64,000 bases of DNA from Ahaetulla prasina. Taxonomy: Eukaryota > Chordata > Lepidosauria > Squamata > Colubridae. This document shows, piece by piece, positions 44,001 through 50,894 of this stretch (position 1 is the stretch's first letter; each line of letters begins with the position of its first letter). Position numbers and translations under genes: made by a program. The notes beneath the pieces were generated by a model. That model made no database searches and was not told where the DNA came from. It worked only from the letters and a program-made list of their open reading frames with translations. The stretch spans positions 32,193,435-32,257,434 of the forward strand of contig NC_080541.1 in assembly GCF_028640845.1 (NCBI RefSeq), written 5' to 3'.

Positions 44001-45043
44001 ATTATCACAAATGACATATTAACATAAAAGTAATAATATCTGCTTCATTATTTTAGATACAACAGATCTATTATTTCACAGGGACATCTGATAGAATTTT
44101 GATCCATTTCAATGGAGGTTCACTAAACAGGATGCATTAAATCTAGATTTCAAAAGAAAAAATTGGATGAAGGAGGAAAAAATAGTGTATGTTGTAATTT
44201 GGAGGCCAAATCTCTACTGGGAATCAAACATTTATTATACATAAGCAATGGAAAGAAAAATTATGCATTATGTCATACAGTTAAGCTTCCAACAGAGATC
44301 TGTTATCCTAGTTTACTCCAAAATACTGTTACATATTTCAAACATAATACAAATAGACAATTAATCTTATTGAGAGTAGCATTCTCCAATATAGATACTT
44401 CATTAGAAGTCCAAATGTATAAATTATATATTGATGAACAAAACATTATCCCAGTATGACTTTTTAAATTATAAAAGCTACTTCCGGAAAGAAATTTTGG
44501 TTGAAAAGGCCATGGAGGAAACTAACTATTTTTCTGACTATTTTCCTGCTCTAAATTTTATTGTAAAACTAACAGAAGAAAAACTGTTTTGAAATATAGA
44601 AAAGAAAAAAGGTCATGTACACATTTTTGTAAACTCAATGTCTTCTTCAAAAGTGGTTTTTATTTTAAATATTATAGGAATGTATATGTAATATATAGTT
44701 TTGCCAATTTATTTCTTCAAAATCCTAACTCTAATTTCATTATTTGCTATATGTTGATGATTTATTTCAAAACAAGTCAGCAGTCCAGTAAAATACTTAA
44801 CTTCCCTTTCATTTGTTATTCCTTTTTTGATTGAAATCAGCTATTTTACAGACACCCCAAGTCCCTATGCCTCTCACCTGCAAAGATTAGGAAGATACAC
44901 ATTGCTTTACAAACTCACAGCAACTTACCAAGAAAAGTAGCATCATTTCTTTGACTTAAAGGTATTCTTGGAAGCTTTCGCTCCCTGGCTGAAACAGGAA
45001 AAAGTCCAACCAGCAAAAGTAAATATAAAATCGTTCTTTTCAT
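7747..45043 (-). CDS. MATN2: Matrilin-2, whole coding span (16 coding exons)
   Basis: Matrilin-2 is a secreted oligomeric adaptor protein of the extracellular matrix. Exons in order (minus strand): signal peptide, VWA1, nine six-cysteine EGF modules, VWA2 (two exons), linker, coiled coil (two exons). All internal junctions are phase 1 except the last, which I place at phase 0. Coding lengths sum to 115+570+9x123+414+153+108+110+84 = 2661 bp, or 886 residues plus stop. Mammalian matrilin-2 has ten EGF modules and about 956 residues, so one EGF exon and part of the linker appear to be missing or unrecognised here. Introns are loaded with CR1, LINE, hAT and SINE insertions, but none interrupts an exon. 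Confidence 0.95.
8545..8640 (+). repeat. Small interspersed repeat fragment in MATN2 intron
   Basis: The phrase CCGTGTTTCCCCAAAAATAAG, followed by a second AAAATAAcCC-type phrase, is reminiscent of a common vertebrate miniature transposon family. No duplicated target or second terminus could be defined. Confidence 0.4.
8641..10611. other. MATN2 last intron, no feature recognised
   Basis: Intronic, moderately AT-rich. I see no exon-like or RNA-gene structure. The plus open frames at 8422-8706 and 8854-9099 have no domain signature. Confidence 0.5.
10612..11589. mobile_element. Non-autonomous hAT-like element, complete (family A, 978 bp)
   Basis: The ends are inverted: CAGGGGTGAAAT at 10612 and ATTTCACCCCTG ending at 11589. 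The element is flanked by a perfect 8-bp duplication GGAGAACT (10604-10611 and 11590-11597), the size made by hAT transposases. No transposase frame is present. The interior holds CACA-rich stretches, an ATTTT-type run near 11030, a near-perfect palindrome at 11225-11264 and another large inverted structure at 11377-11450. It lies in the last MATN2 intron. Copies with the same termini are at 12895 and 55686. Confidence 0.88.
11225..11264. repeat. Palindrome inside the hAT-like element
   Basis: Arms ACTCTTACTTGT (11225-11236) and ACAAGTAAGAGT (11253-11264) are exact reverse complements. The centre GAAAACATGTTTTC is itself palindromic. Only one base pair of the 40 bases is mismatched. Confidence 0.85.
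11757..11866 (-). CDS. MATN2: MATN2 exon: CKCE motif and start of the coiled coil
   Basis: The acceptor TTTTTTTTCAG precedes 11866. It encodes [16 protein letters not shown] followed by FQNF and RKLIQQ, matching the matrilin-2 segment with the CKC cysteines that lock the oligomer just before the coiled coil. The donor is placed at GTATAT (11751-11756), the only plausible GT nearby, which ends the exon in phase 0. The 3' limit is less certain than the 5' limit. Confidence 0.82.
12387..12494 (-). CDS. MATN2: MATN2 exon: linker region ([15 protein letters not shown])
   Basis: The acceptor TCCTCTGTAG precedes 12494 and the donor is GTAAAA at 12381-12386. The 108-bp, phase 1-1 exon encodes [11 protein letters not shown] then [16 protein letters not shown], matching the matrilin-2-specific region between VWA2 and the coiled coil. 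Confidence 0.9.
13549..13795 (+). mobile_element. tRNA-derived SINE with a CR1-like 3' tail
   Basis: The head GGGATAGCTCAGGCTGTTAA looks like a tRNA A-box region, and GCAGGTTCAAGCCCGG is a clear B box. The body has GTTGACTCAGCCTTCCATCC and GACCCAGATTGTTGGGGG. The 3' end (GCCGCCCTGAGTCTTCGGAG then AAGGGCGGGATATAAAT) matches the 3' end of the CR1 copies here. That fits mobilisation by CR1 machinery (inference). Confidence 0.82.
13942..14197 (+). repeat. Compound microsatellite: (GT)n, then GA, GGAA and GAAA runs
   Basis: GT dinucleotides at about 13942-13980 are followed by about 210 bases of purine-only GA/GGAA/GAAA repeat. The 78-156 codon open frames over this region are low-complexity artefacts. 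Confidence 0.95.
14362..15437. other. MATN2 intron, nothing recognised
   Basis: This is the intron between the VWA2 second exon and the linker exon. The linker of mammalian matrilin-2 has additional sequence that could be encoded here, but I found no convincing exon. Confidence 0.45.
15438..15590 (-). CDS. MATN2: MATN2 exon: C-terminal part of VWA2
   Basis: The acceptor CATTTTTAG precedes 15590. It encodes [20 protein letters not shown] and the [14 protein letters not shown] segment, ending ...KLQKRICE. It is 153 bp, phase 1-1, with a donor GTACTA at 15432-15437. A stronger-looking donor GTAAGC lies seven bases further on (15425-15430) but would shift the frame against the linker exon. Confidence 0.9.
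16210..16978 (+). mobile_element. LINE fragment, RT C-terminal domain (jockey superclade)
   Basis: The 172-codon frame 16275-16793 reads [17 protein letters not shown], then [26 protein letters not shown] and [15 protein letters not shown]. This is the typical segment after the RT palm of non-LTR retrotransposons. It ends in an A-rich AAATAAATAAATAAA tail. The sequence differs from both the CR1 and the 31-kb LINE families here. It is 5' truncated and on the strand opposite to MATN2. Confidence 0.85.
17119..17532 (-). CDS. MATN2: MATN2 exon: VWA2, N-terminal part
   Basis: The acceptor TTTTAACAG precedes 17532 and the donor is GTAGGA at 17113-17118. The 414-bp exon encodes [20 protein letters not shown] (MIDAS motif DGSKS), [14 protein letters not shown] (the MIDAS threonine) and [19 protein letters not shown]. 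These are the metal-ion-dependent adhesion site features of a von Willebrand A domain. Confidence 0.95.
17822..17944 (-). CDS. MATN2: MATN2 exon: EGF module 9
   Basis: A 123-bp, phase 1-1 exon encoding [14 protein letters not shown], then [20 protein letters not shown], with six cysteines. The acceptor ...GTACCAAG is weak but gives the same length as all sister exons. Confidence 0.92.
17945..19384. other. MATN2 intron, nothing recognised
   Basis: An AT-rich intron between EGF modules 8 and 9. The 89-codon open frame at 18274-18543 (plus) shows no domain, and I found no third EGF exon here. Confidence 0.5.
19385..19507 (-). CDS. MATN2: MATN2 exon: EGF module 8
   Basis: The acceptor ATTTTTAG-type site precedes 19507 and the donor is GTAAGC at 19379-19384. 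It encodes [15 protein letters not shown], then [20 protein letters not shown], six cysteines, 123 bp, phase 1-1. Confidence 0.95.
19742..22235. mobile_element. hAT-like element, family B, split by a CR1 insertion
   Basis: The left end CAGTGGTGGG starts at 19742 and the right end ...TAGAACCCATCCCTG ends at 22235. A perfect 8-bp duplication GGCTGTAG flanks the whole unit (19734-19741 and 22236-22243). The two outer parts (19742-19890 and 22212-22235) join into a sequence equivalent to the intact family-B copy at 43347-43539, in reverse orientation. Everything between them is CR1. Confidence 0.9.
19891..22211 (-). mobile_element. CR1 LINE, 5' truncated, long intact reverse transcriptase frame
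   Basis: The tail is an AAT repeat (19891-19958) followed by the CR1 3' end (ATACCGCCCTTCTCCCGAAG). The 664-codon frame 20145-22139 runs without a stop through the connector and whole RT. Motifs include [60 protein letters not shown] and the catalytic [12 protein letters not shown]. The endonuclease is missing, because the copy stops at 22211 within the connector. AAA on both sides (19888-19890, 22212-22214) is the only possible target duplication. It lies in the MATN2 intron in the sense orientation. Confidence 0.93.
22244..22606. other. MATN2 intron, cysteine codon cluster but no EGF exon
   Basis: A run of TGT codons can be read on the minus strand near 22262-22300, but the spacing and flanks do not make a six-cysteine module and no splice sites fit. 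Confidence 0.4.
22607..22729 (-). CDS. MATN2: MATN2 exon: EGF module 7
   Basis: The acceptor TCCTCAG precedes 22729 and the donor is GTAAGC at 22601-22606. It encodes [20 protein letters not shown] and [20 protein letters not shown], six cysteines, 123 bp, phase 1-1. Confidence 0.95.
22730..24251. other. MATN2 intron, nothing recognised
   Basis: No recognisable repeat family or exon. The open frame at 23810-24052 (plus) has no domain signature. Confidence 0.45.
24252..24374 (-). CDS. MATN2: MATN2 exon: EGF module 6
   Basis: The acceptor ATTCAG precedes 24374 and the donor is GTAAGT at 24246-24251. It encodes [20 protein letters not shown] and [20 protein letters not shown], 123 bp, phase 1-1, a close match to EGF6 of mammalian matrilin-2. 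Confidence 0.95.
24882..25004 (-). CDS. MATN2: MATN2 exon: EGF module 5
   Basis: The acceptor CCATAG precedes 25004 and the donor is GTAAGT at 24876-24881. It encodes [20 protein letters not shown] and [20 protein letters not shown], 123 bp, phase 1-1. Confidence 0.95.
25005..25990. other. MATN2 intron, nothing recognised
   Basis: Unique-looking intronic sequence with no exon or repeat identified. Confidence 0.45.
25993..27245 (-). mobile_element. CR1 LINE, 5' truncated within the RT domain
   Basis: An AAT-repeat tail (25994-26072) is followed by the CR1 3' end and an open frame over 26330-27307 in which CR1 sequence begins after the first 20 or so codons. It contains [20 protein letters not shown] and [20 protein letters not shown], then [18 protein letters not shown]. 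The C-terminal part shifts frame near 26390. Homology with the other copies ends at about 27245. Confidence 0.92.
27687..27809 (-). CDS. MATN2: MATN2 exon: EGF module 4
   Basis: The acceptor TTCTTCAG precedes 27809 and the donor is GTATGT at 27681-27686. It encodes [20 protein letters not shown] and [20 protein letters not shown], 123 bp, phase 1-1. Confidence 0.95.
27810..28929. other. MATN2 intron, nothing recognised
   Basis: No repeat family identified. Around 28560-28670 several CTGACACT/AGTGTCAG and CCTGAGG/CCTCAGG phrases form a loose inverted arrangement without a clear meaning. Confidence 0.4.
28930..29052 (-). CDS. MATN2: MATN2 exon: EGF module 3
   Basis: The acceptor GCTGCAG precedes 29052 and the donor is GTAAGT at 28924-28929. 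It encodes [20 protein letters not shown] and [20 protein letters not shown], 123 bp, phase 1-1. Confidence 0.95.
29655..29930 (+). mobile_element. tRNA-derived SINE, diverged
   Basis: AGTGGTGCAACTGGATAAAA resembles a tRNA A-box head and GTTTGAAACCT a decayed B box. These are followed by GAGTGAGCTCAGTCATTCC, CCAGCTCCTGCCCACCTAGC and AGATAAATAGGTAC, phrases of a SINE family common in squamates. Confidence 0.65.
30446..30600 (+). mobile_element. tRNA-like SINE fragment
   Basis: GCGTGGTGGCAAAGATGTTC followed by GAGTTCAATCC looks like A and B boxes of a tRNA-derived head. GATGTCAGGAAGGCACCC at the end resembles a LINE-derived tail. The boundaries are approximate. Confidence 0.5.
30607..30835 (+). 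mobile_element. tRNA-derived SINE
   Basis: ATGGCACAGTGGCTAGAATG is the tRNA-like head. Body phrases GGTTGATTCAGCCTTCCATT, GACCCAGATTGTTGGGGGCA and the tail AAGCAGTATATAAATTAAAG match (in reverse) the copies at 54713 and 61134. Confidence 0.8.
32210..32710 (+). mobile_element. Solo LTR-like element inserted in the LINE
   Basis: The 501-bp block starts TGTTCTGTCCCC and ends GCAGACACAACA, so the ends are TGTT...AACA as in LTRs, flanked by AACC on both sides (32206-32209, 32711-32714). The homologous LINE at 59306-60094 has no insertion: there GGAGAAACCCTTCC is continuous. A TATA-like GCTTTTATATCCTG lies mid-element near 32400. No internal protein is present, so it would be a solo LTR. The strand is a guess from the TATA-like box. 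A non-LTR origin is possible. Confidence 0.65.
33490..33555 (+). repeat. (ATTCT)n tail of the LINE
   Basis: About 13 pentamers follow directly on the LINE 3' end. The sister copy on the minus strand has the same kind of tail. Confidence 0.95.
33557..34159. other. MATN2 intron, nothing recognised
   Basis: Intronic sequence with no exon or repeat identified. Confidence 0.4.
34160..34282 (-). CDS. MATN2: MATN2 exon: EGF module 2
   Basis: The acceptor CATTTCTAG precedes 34282 and the donor is GTATGT at 34154-34159. It encodes [20 protein letters not shown] and [20 protein letters not shown], 123 bp, phase 1-1. Confidence 0.95.
34283..36384. other. MATN2 intron, nothing recognised
   Basis: A 2.1-kb AT-rich intron. 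I searched by eye for a further EGF exon and found none. The 95-codon frame at 34677-34964 (minus) has no signature. Confidence 0.45.
36395..36508 (+). mobile_element. 3' end fragment of the ATTCT-tailed LINE
   Basis: AAGTGTTGTACCTTGATGAA through GTGTCCAATCACACTTGGCT matches the last 110 bases of the LINE ending at 33490, and is followed by an A-run instead of the ATTCT repeat. It is a strongly 5' truncated copy. Confidence 0.85.
36651..36773 (-). CDS. MATN2: MATN2 exon: EGF module 1
   Basis: The acceptor CCCCAG precedes 36773 and the donor is GTGAGT at 36645-36650. It encodes [20 protein letters not shown] and [20 protein letters not shown], 123 bp, phase 1-1. It follows the VWA1 exon, as in all matrilins. 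Confidence 0.95.
37195..37340. repeat. Fragment of the common interspersed repeat (as at 56077-56590)
   Basis: Phrases AGTTCTCAACTTATGACCAC, AGAATTTTGGTCACTAAGTG and ATCACATGACCACACCTCTT are the reverse-oriented counterpart of the end of the 56-kb copy. Confidence 0.55.
37538..38107 (-). CDS. MATN2: MATN2 exon: VWA1 domain
   Basis: The acceptor CTCATTCCAG precedes 38107 and the donor is GTAAGG at 37532-37537. This single 570-bp exon holds the whole first von Willebrand A domain: [20 protein letters not shown] (MIDAS DSSRS), [40 protein letters not shown] and [19 protein letters not shown]. It begins in phase 1, completing a glutamate codon from the signal exon, and ends ...KIC plus one base. 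It is very close to mammalian matrilin-2. Confidence 0.97.
38560..41925 (+). mobile_element. CR1 LINE, endonuclease plus RT, broken frames
   Basis: This is the most complete CR1 in the window. The endonuclease is at 38735-39166 ([34 protein letters not shown]) continuing to 39217-40179 ([24 protein letters not shown]). The RT spans 40351-41736 in shifting frames ([56 protein letters not shown]). A TAG replaces a codon within the ...FNI-MKPLGE segment at 40831. The 3' end CCGCCCTGAGTCCTTAGGGA is followed by an AAATA-type tail. It lies in MATN2 intron 2 in antisense orientation. Confidence 0.93.
41930..42588. other. MATN2 intron, nothing recognised
   Basis: AT-rich intron following the CR1 tail. 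No feature could be supported. Confidence 0.4.
42590..42870 (+). repeat. Copy of the common interspersed repeat (as at 56077-56590)
   Basis: TAGTCTTCAATTTATGACTG, GGTTGCCTGGCAATTTGCTT, AGGTGATCACCATTTGCAA and CAAGGAAGTCCATGGGGAAG follow the same order as in the 56-kb copy, but diverged. Confidence 0.6.
42893..43005. repeat. Imperfect inverted repeat, 29-bp arms
   Basis: The arm 42893-42921 and the reverse complement of 42977-43005 agree at 25 of 29 positions (core TGAAAGAGCTC / GAGCTCTTTCA), separated by 55 bases. It could be a decayed transposon end pair or a hairpin. Confidence 0.6.
43347..43539. mobile_element. hAT-like miniature element, family B, complete (193 bp)
   Basis: It starts CAGGGGTGGGTTC and ends AACCCACCACTG. 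It is flanked by a perfect 8-bp duplication CCTGTCTC (43339-43346 and 43540-43547). It contains a TGCGCATGCGCA palindrome near 43430. There is no coding capacity. It serves as the intact reference for the split copy at 19742-22235. Confidence 0.92.
43548..44928. other. MATN2 intron 2, nothing recognised
   Basis: AT-rich. The 98-codon frame at 44163-44459 (plus) has no recognisable domain. Confidence 0.45.
44929..45043 (-). CDS. MATN2: MATN2 start exon: signal peptide
   Basis: ATG at 45041-45043 opens [20 protein letters not shown], a classic secretory signal: a basic start, a leucine-rich core and small residues before the likely cut after VSA. A basic stretch [18 protein letters not shown] follows. 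The donor is GTAAGT (44923-44928), phase 1, joining in frame to the VWA1 exon. The exon probably extends upstream to 45092, where an acceptor TCGTTACAG is present. This ATG is the first in that exon. Confidence 0.93.
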
Positions 45044-45949
45044 TTTCAAGAATAGGAAAGAATGGAACAATAGGTATAATCAGGGCAGAACTCTGTAACG
45101 AGATAAGGGAATTATGAACTTTTTCACCAAACCACTGATGCTAGAAGAACAAAAGAAACCTTGCTTCTCGTTGTCTTTTAACATATATTCCACCCTAATA
45201 ACATTAGCAGAAACTTTAGAATGAATTAGAAAAATACTTTTTACAGATATTTGGGGACTCTAATCCTTTCACATCTCATTCATGTATATGCCATTGGATC
45301 TCATTAAGAGAGCCACTCATGGGCACTAAGTATATTCTGGAAACAGCCCCTAATACATATCAGAAAACGTACTGAAAAACATTTTTGGGGTTTCTTCATA
45401 AATTGGGAGGCTGAATGGCAGCACTGAAAAAAACCACAGGTTTCAATATTAGATAAGGCAGCAACAAACACCCCTGTTTCCATATGAGAGGCAAAAACCT
45501 TGTTGGAGAATCACATCCTTATTCCTGCTATGAAGATTTTTAAGTGAAAATGATTCTTCTTAAATGAGATAAATGATACAAGGCTGTGGGAATGAGTGTT
45601 GTAAGTGGAAATTTTTGAACAGTGCCAAGATCCCTTAAGGACAGTCTGGCAAGACTTATCTGCCGGAGGATGAGGGAAGACAATTCAAAGCTATAGTTTT
45701 AAAGGACATGGCAGCAAAGGAAGAATTCCACCCCCCACCCCCTGCCAAAATACAACCCATTCTCATTTGTCCCCTCTCTGCTTTGAATCTCCTATATTAA
45801 AGTTTCATACAATGAGTTCCACTTCTGCTCCGCTTCAGTCAATAATATTCCTTGTCATTCCTTTCCTCTTGAACTTTTTTTCCTCTTGGCATTTCCGCCC
45901 TTTCTCCCTTCTCTAAGCAGGTTTGATTTAAGGTATTGCGGGGATGGGG

Positions 45950-46680
45950 GGACTGGACGCCGACCCCGTAAAACCTTTCTCCCTTCAGTTTAGGATTCAT
46001 TTCGGAGTCTGATTTGCCGCCTCCCCTACGCCGGGGTAACTAGCTGGATTTTGTTCTGCCACAGGCAACGGACCCCTTCCCCAACCCCCTTAAACGCCCC
46101 TTCAGGCCAGAGGGAATCATATTTGCGCAAAAGCCAAGTCCCAGCGCCAAGCAACGCGTTTACTCCCTCAGACCTTGAAGGCGCCCGGGGCGAATAGGAG
46201 TTGGCGCCAAAACATCTTTTCCCCGCTCTTCGCGTGCGCGCCTCTCTTACCTGCCGCGCCAGGTGGGTCCGGGCTCCAGAGGTGAGGCGACGGCGAGGCG
46301 ATACGCGGCCCGGTTGACGGCGCCTGCACAATTCCTTTCCTGTCCCATCCGAAGAGAGGCGCTGAGCCTTTGTCTATCTGCGCGAAGGGGAGGAGAGACA
46401 GCCGGAGGTCAAGCCCCGCCGCGCCGGGAGGCTCTGCGGAAGGGTAGCGCCGCCACCTCAGGGAGCTGGAAAACGGGAAGAGAAGCAACTCCAGAACCGC
46501 GCGGCCTGCTATCCCTGCCTCTCTTTTATGTCCCGCCGGAGACACGCTATTAAAGAATTTAAAGCCCAACTGAGTCCAATTATTATTTTTTTATTGAGAC
46601 GTTTCGATTTCTGCTGAGCCTGTTGGTTGTCGTCGAAGAGACGTTTTTTTCCCTGCTCTTAGGCTACGATCCCGCGATGC
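45950..46680 (-). promoter_or_regulatory. CpG island, probable MATN2 promoter and noncoding first exon
   Basis: This is a sharp rise in GC and CpG in otherwise AT-rich DNA, just upstream of the MATN2 start exon. On the minus strand GCGGCAG|GTAAGA gives a strong donor (exon end at 46251) that could splice to the acceptor before 45092. That would make an untranslated first exon starting somewhere in 46260-46560. The 96-133 codon open frames here are CpG-island artefacts. Confidence 0.7.
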
Positions 46681-46699
46681 TAAGCCTTCTCTTGTTTAT

Positions 46700-49600
46700 T
46701 TACTTCGTCGTCTTCAGAAAAATAATATCCAGATTTTTCTTCAAGAGGAAACCAAGATTACTGGCAACCATGAAATACCAAGTGATATGAGATCTGTGAT
46801 TTTTTTTGGGGGGGGGGGATGCGTGGGGGGGCAGAACTAAAGATAAACCAGACATCAAACCAGAGATCCTCAGCTGCTTTGGGGATATACCTCAGAGGAA
46901 GAAACATTTCTCAACTCAAGGCAAAGACAGTGCAGGGATCCCCTGGGTCTTGCATGGAAAGGGGAGGCTGCCAAAGCAAAGGACTTGCTTCTTGATCCTT
47001 ATCTCCCTCCTCATATCTGAGGGATCTGGAAGAGGCCGCCAATTTGAACAGAGAATCTAGGAAGAGCATACTGAAGAAAGTGATCCTTGAGATGCCATCC
47101 TACCAAATCTATTATGTTTATTGTAGTTGCCTATGTTCTATTGTTAGCCAGTACTTTGGCTATCTCAAATGAAATACCATGTATTATTTTAAATGGTCAA
47201 CCATTTTGGGGAAAAAACGTAAAGCCAATTTTTCATTTTCTACTTTATTTATTCAGGTGCTCATAGGGTGTGTCAGTTCAGTCTCAGCCTCATTGTGTTT
47301 TATTAGCAGCACCCTAAGGAATTTCCCTTTGGAAAATATGTATAAGCAACATAGCCTTCTTTCAACACTATAGCTATAATCTTGAGATGTTTCTATTTTA
47401 CATTACAATTAACATTAGGCTTAAATCCATGCAGATTCTCCTTTTTACTTTTTTCTTCCCTGGTTCCCAATCTGTTGTTTAGCAAAACAGATTGCTCACT
47501 CTTTCTGTTCTCATAACTGCAGAAGATAACAAAAATGTCACAATCTATTCTCCTTGATCTCTGTGGTCACTGCCATTGATATCTATCTTCATCTCCACTT
47601 CCATTAGGAAAATACTTTCCTCTATTTTGAGATAGACACTACCAGAAGAAAATTCTACAAGAGGAATCACTGGCCTAATGGAGCCTCTCAGACTGGATAA
47701 GTGGTCACCGTTTATTTTCTTGAAGTAGTATTTTCCAAGTGAGAACAGGTTATAAGGATGATGGAGCTTTCTACAGATTTCCTCTTTTCTCCTTTACTTT
47801 GCTTCCATTATCCTTAATAATGATTTAGTTGTCACATGCTAGTTGTAGAGTGCGAAGTTACAGTTTTTGCTAATATTTTTCAGCCAAGAAGGATACTTCA
47901 TCATTGGACTACTATCTGTAGAAACTAGTTTTGTGGGTCATCTAGAGACTATAAGAAATATATTAACTGTATAATTCCAAATACTTTTCTTGTTATTATG
48001 AAATGTTTACAAGATTGCTTCTTGTCTCCCAAGAGACATTTAAAAATTTCCACAAATGAGGATTATATTGATTTTATTTTTTTCTGCTCCAGCCATTCAG
48101 ATGAAAAATACAGTTTATTTTATTATATATATATATACATATTGCATTGAAGACTTGTAACGCTTCAGTGTTAGCAACTAAAATTTTATACACACACAAA
48201 CACACATATGTATATGTATATATATAATTTTAGTTGTTAAAACTCTCAAGCATTTCAAGTATTCAATGATCCCGGGTTAACAAAATAAAATTTTGTTTCA
48301 TGGATTTTAGTACTACTGTGCACAATAGATTTAGTACCAGTATCTACATTTCCTATTTGTAACCTTGAGTTACTAATATGTTAAATATGTTCCAATATTG
48401 AAATGGATTTGTGCTTTCACATGTATTCAGACATTAATGTTAAACTAAGATTACATATTTGCATACAGTTCCTCGTCAGAAATGTTATAGTTCTGAACCT
48501 GATACAAATATTATTTAGAAAATAGTCATCTTGGGATGGATATATATGTATGTGTGTGTGTGTGTGTGTGTGTGTTTGTATTATATATTTTAATATATAA
48601 TATATTAATATATATATATAAAACGTTGGTGTGCTTGTTTTAATAATTTTTTAAATGGTGATTTGTAAGTTAGATTGTCTCTTTGTGATCCTGTATTTTA
48701 TCTTGTTTTTTATTTTTTTATGAAAAGCAGTTTTGTTAAAGTCTAACACTTACCAGTGAATAAATGTTGATAATATAAATGATAACGTCTTTCCTTCTCT
48801 TTTCTTACATTGTGTGCAGCCTGTGGCTGCAACAAACTTTTTGTATAGAAGCCAACTGGTTCATAATTACTATATTCTGCAATAATTACTAATACAATTT
48901 ATCAGTAAGAAAGAAGAAAATAGTAGCAAGTGCATTCATTAAAGAGAAATGGAATTTATAATATTTATAAATATATAATATATAAATAAAATATTGAGAC
49001 TAAGGAAACACTAAAATGGCATGCTAACATGCCAGTTAATCAGAGGTAGCATTTTATATGAACTCATGAACTTACTAACCCAGTCAGTGAACCAGTAGTG
49101 TTCAGTTACTTCCATCTCATGACCTGATTTTTTTCTCTAGGATTGTTTCTGACAATGCATCTTTGCGTTCAAAGTGTAGTTCATGTCATCAGTTACAGTA
49201 TTAAGTTCAATGTGTCTTTTGTTAGCCTCTTTCTTTCTAAACATGGCATCCTCCATTTTAATTTTTTCAACTGTATTTTCACTTTCAAGCATGTACAGTA
49301 TTCAATTTCACAAGATTTGGACCACCTTCATTCATATTTATTATAAACAATGTATCTATTTTTCTTACTTTTCCTTTGTTTAATATCCTATCATTTAAAT
49401 TCCAAGTTACATATGCCATGGCTGTCATCACATGATAGATACTTACCTTCACTTGTATGTATTTAATAAAATTCTTTTTAAGAAGTGGGTGCAAGTCTTG
49501 GCTGAATCAATCAGAGTTGTATGTTCCAGAATATAGACTAAATGTTGTTTTTTGTTTGAGGAAAGTTGAGGTAGTAGTATATTAATCAGCTAGGAAATAA

Positions 49601-50879
49601 TGTTTTCTTTGCTTAATATATTAAACATGTATAGAAAATAAATGGAATTAGTCCATACATACAACCCACAGCTATTTAAAGGAAGGATAGAATTATACAA
49701 TGAAGTAATTCATAATAAGACTTCCCAGCTTTTAATAGTCTTTGCCAAATACACAAATATACATCCAAGGAAAACAATTGTTGAAATGAGAAGGTTGGGT
49801 TAGAAATAACAATGCCAAGAATAATCCACAGTAATGGAGATATGAACTTATTTAACACAAGGGATAAAAAATAAAGGTGTTACATTTGTTACAATACTAG
49901 GTTATAGAACATCAAAAGAATATTATGAGGGAGCTAGGTAATATGCCGTCTCAGGTTGAACTGGAATATCAAATTCTAATGTGTGGCAACAGCGATAGGT
50001 TTTACATTGTTCCCGTTATATCTGTGCAGGCCAGGTTAGATACTTTACTTTTAAAGGGAGATTTATCATACTTCGCTCTGTTGGTAATATCCTAATCTCT
50101 GAACTGACAATATCTTTACAGTATAAGGTCCACATTAATGACTGTGCTACAAACTATGCAAGATAATTACAAAACAGTGGTAGTAGTTTTCAAAAAATGC
50201 AATGCATACAATGCATTACTATGTTTAAAACATGATCATGAAGCATACTTTCCTACATAGCATTAAGTACAGAACAGACTTTAGAAAGTTTTTTCTTTCC
50301 CCCGATCTATTGCACTATAATTGCAGGTTTCAATTACTGCTAGGTTTTTTAAGATTCTTAACTGTCTGTGAATGTACCATACGTGACCATTGGCTATAGC
50401 TAATGCTCTGCCCGCAAATTCTTTCCTCTCTCAGTCTAGATAGAAGGAAAAAGAAAACAGTTGGCTTTTTAACCAAACTCATTTGTTCCCTAGCTTTGCT
50501 TTCAGGAGCAGCCTAAATTGTGAATAGATTGGGGGGGGGGATGATCCCTCCCTCAAGGTAGTATACAATAGAGGCTGCCATCTTGACTTTTTTCACTCCT
50601 CCCTCCTGTGAACAACTTGGCTGCCATTCCTGGAATCAATATTGATTGCAATGGAAATGGAAAATGAGAGAAATAATGAAAGAAATAAAAGTTTGGTGAA
50701 GGGGCATACAACTACATAAACATGAGAATTGACTTTACACTTGTATGCCGTCTTCCCTCTAGGAGCCAATTTAATGTATGGGACAATTTTATCTCATTTA
50801 CATTAACAACTTTGAGATTGGCCACAAATCACCCTCTCTCGGGTCACTCACCCATTGGCTGAGAGTTGAGTAGATCTTT
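46700..50879. other. MATN2-LAPTM4B intergenic region
   Basis: No gene recognised. It contains AT-rich simple repeats at about 48120-48235 and a (GT)n run at about 48551-48575. Open frames up to about 84 codons show no domain. Confidence 0.5.
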
Positions 50880-50894
50880 AACTCAAATATTTCT

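Noticed and set aside
46026..46569. Three overlapping open frames of 96-133 codons
   Set aside because: They fall in a CpG island where stop codons are rare, with no domain; interpreted as promoter and untranslated exon.
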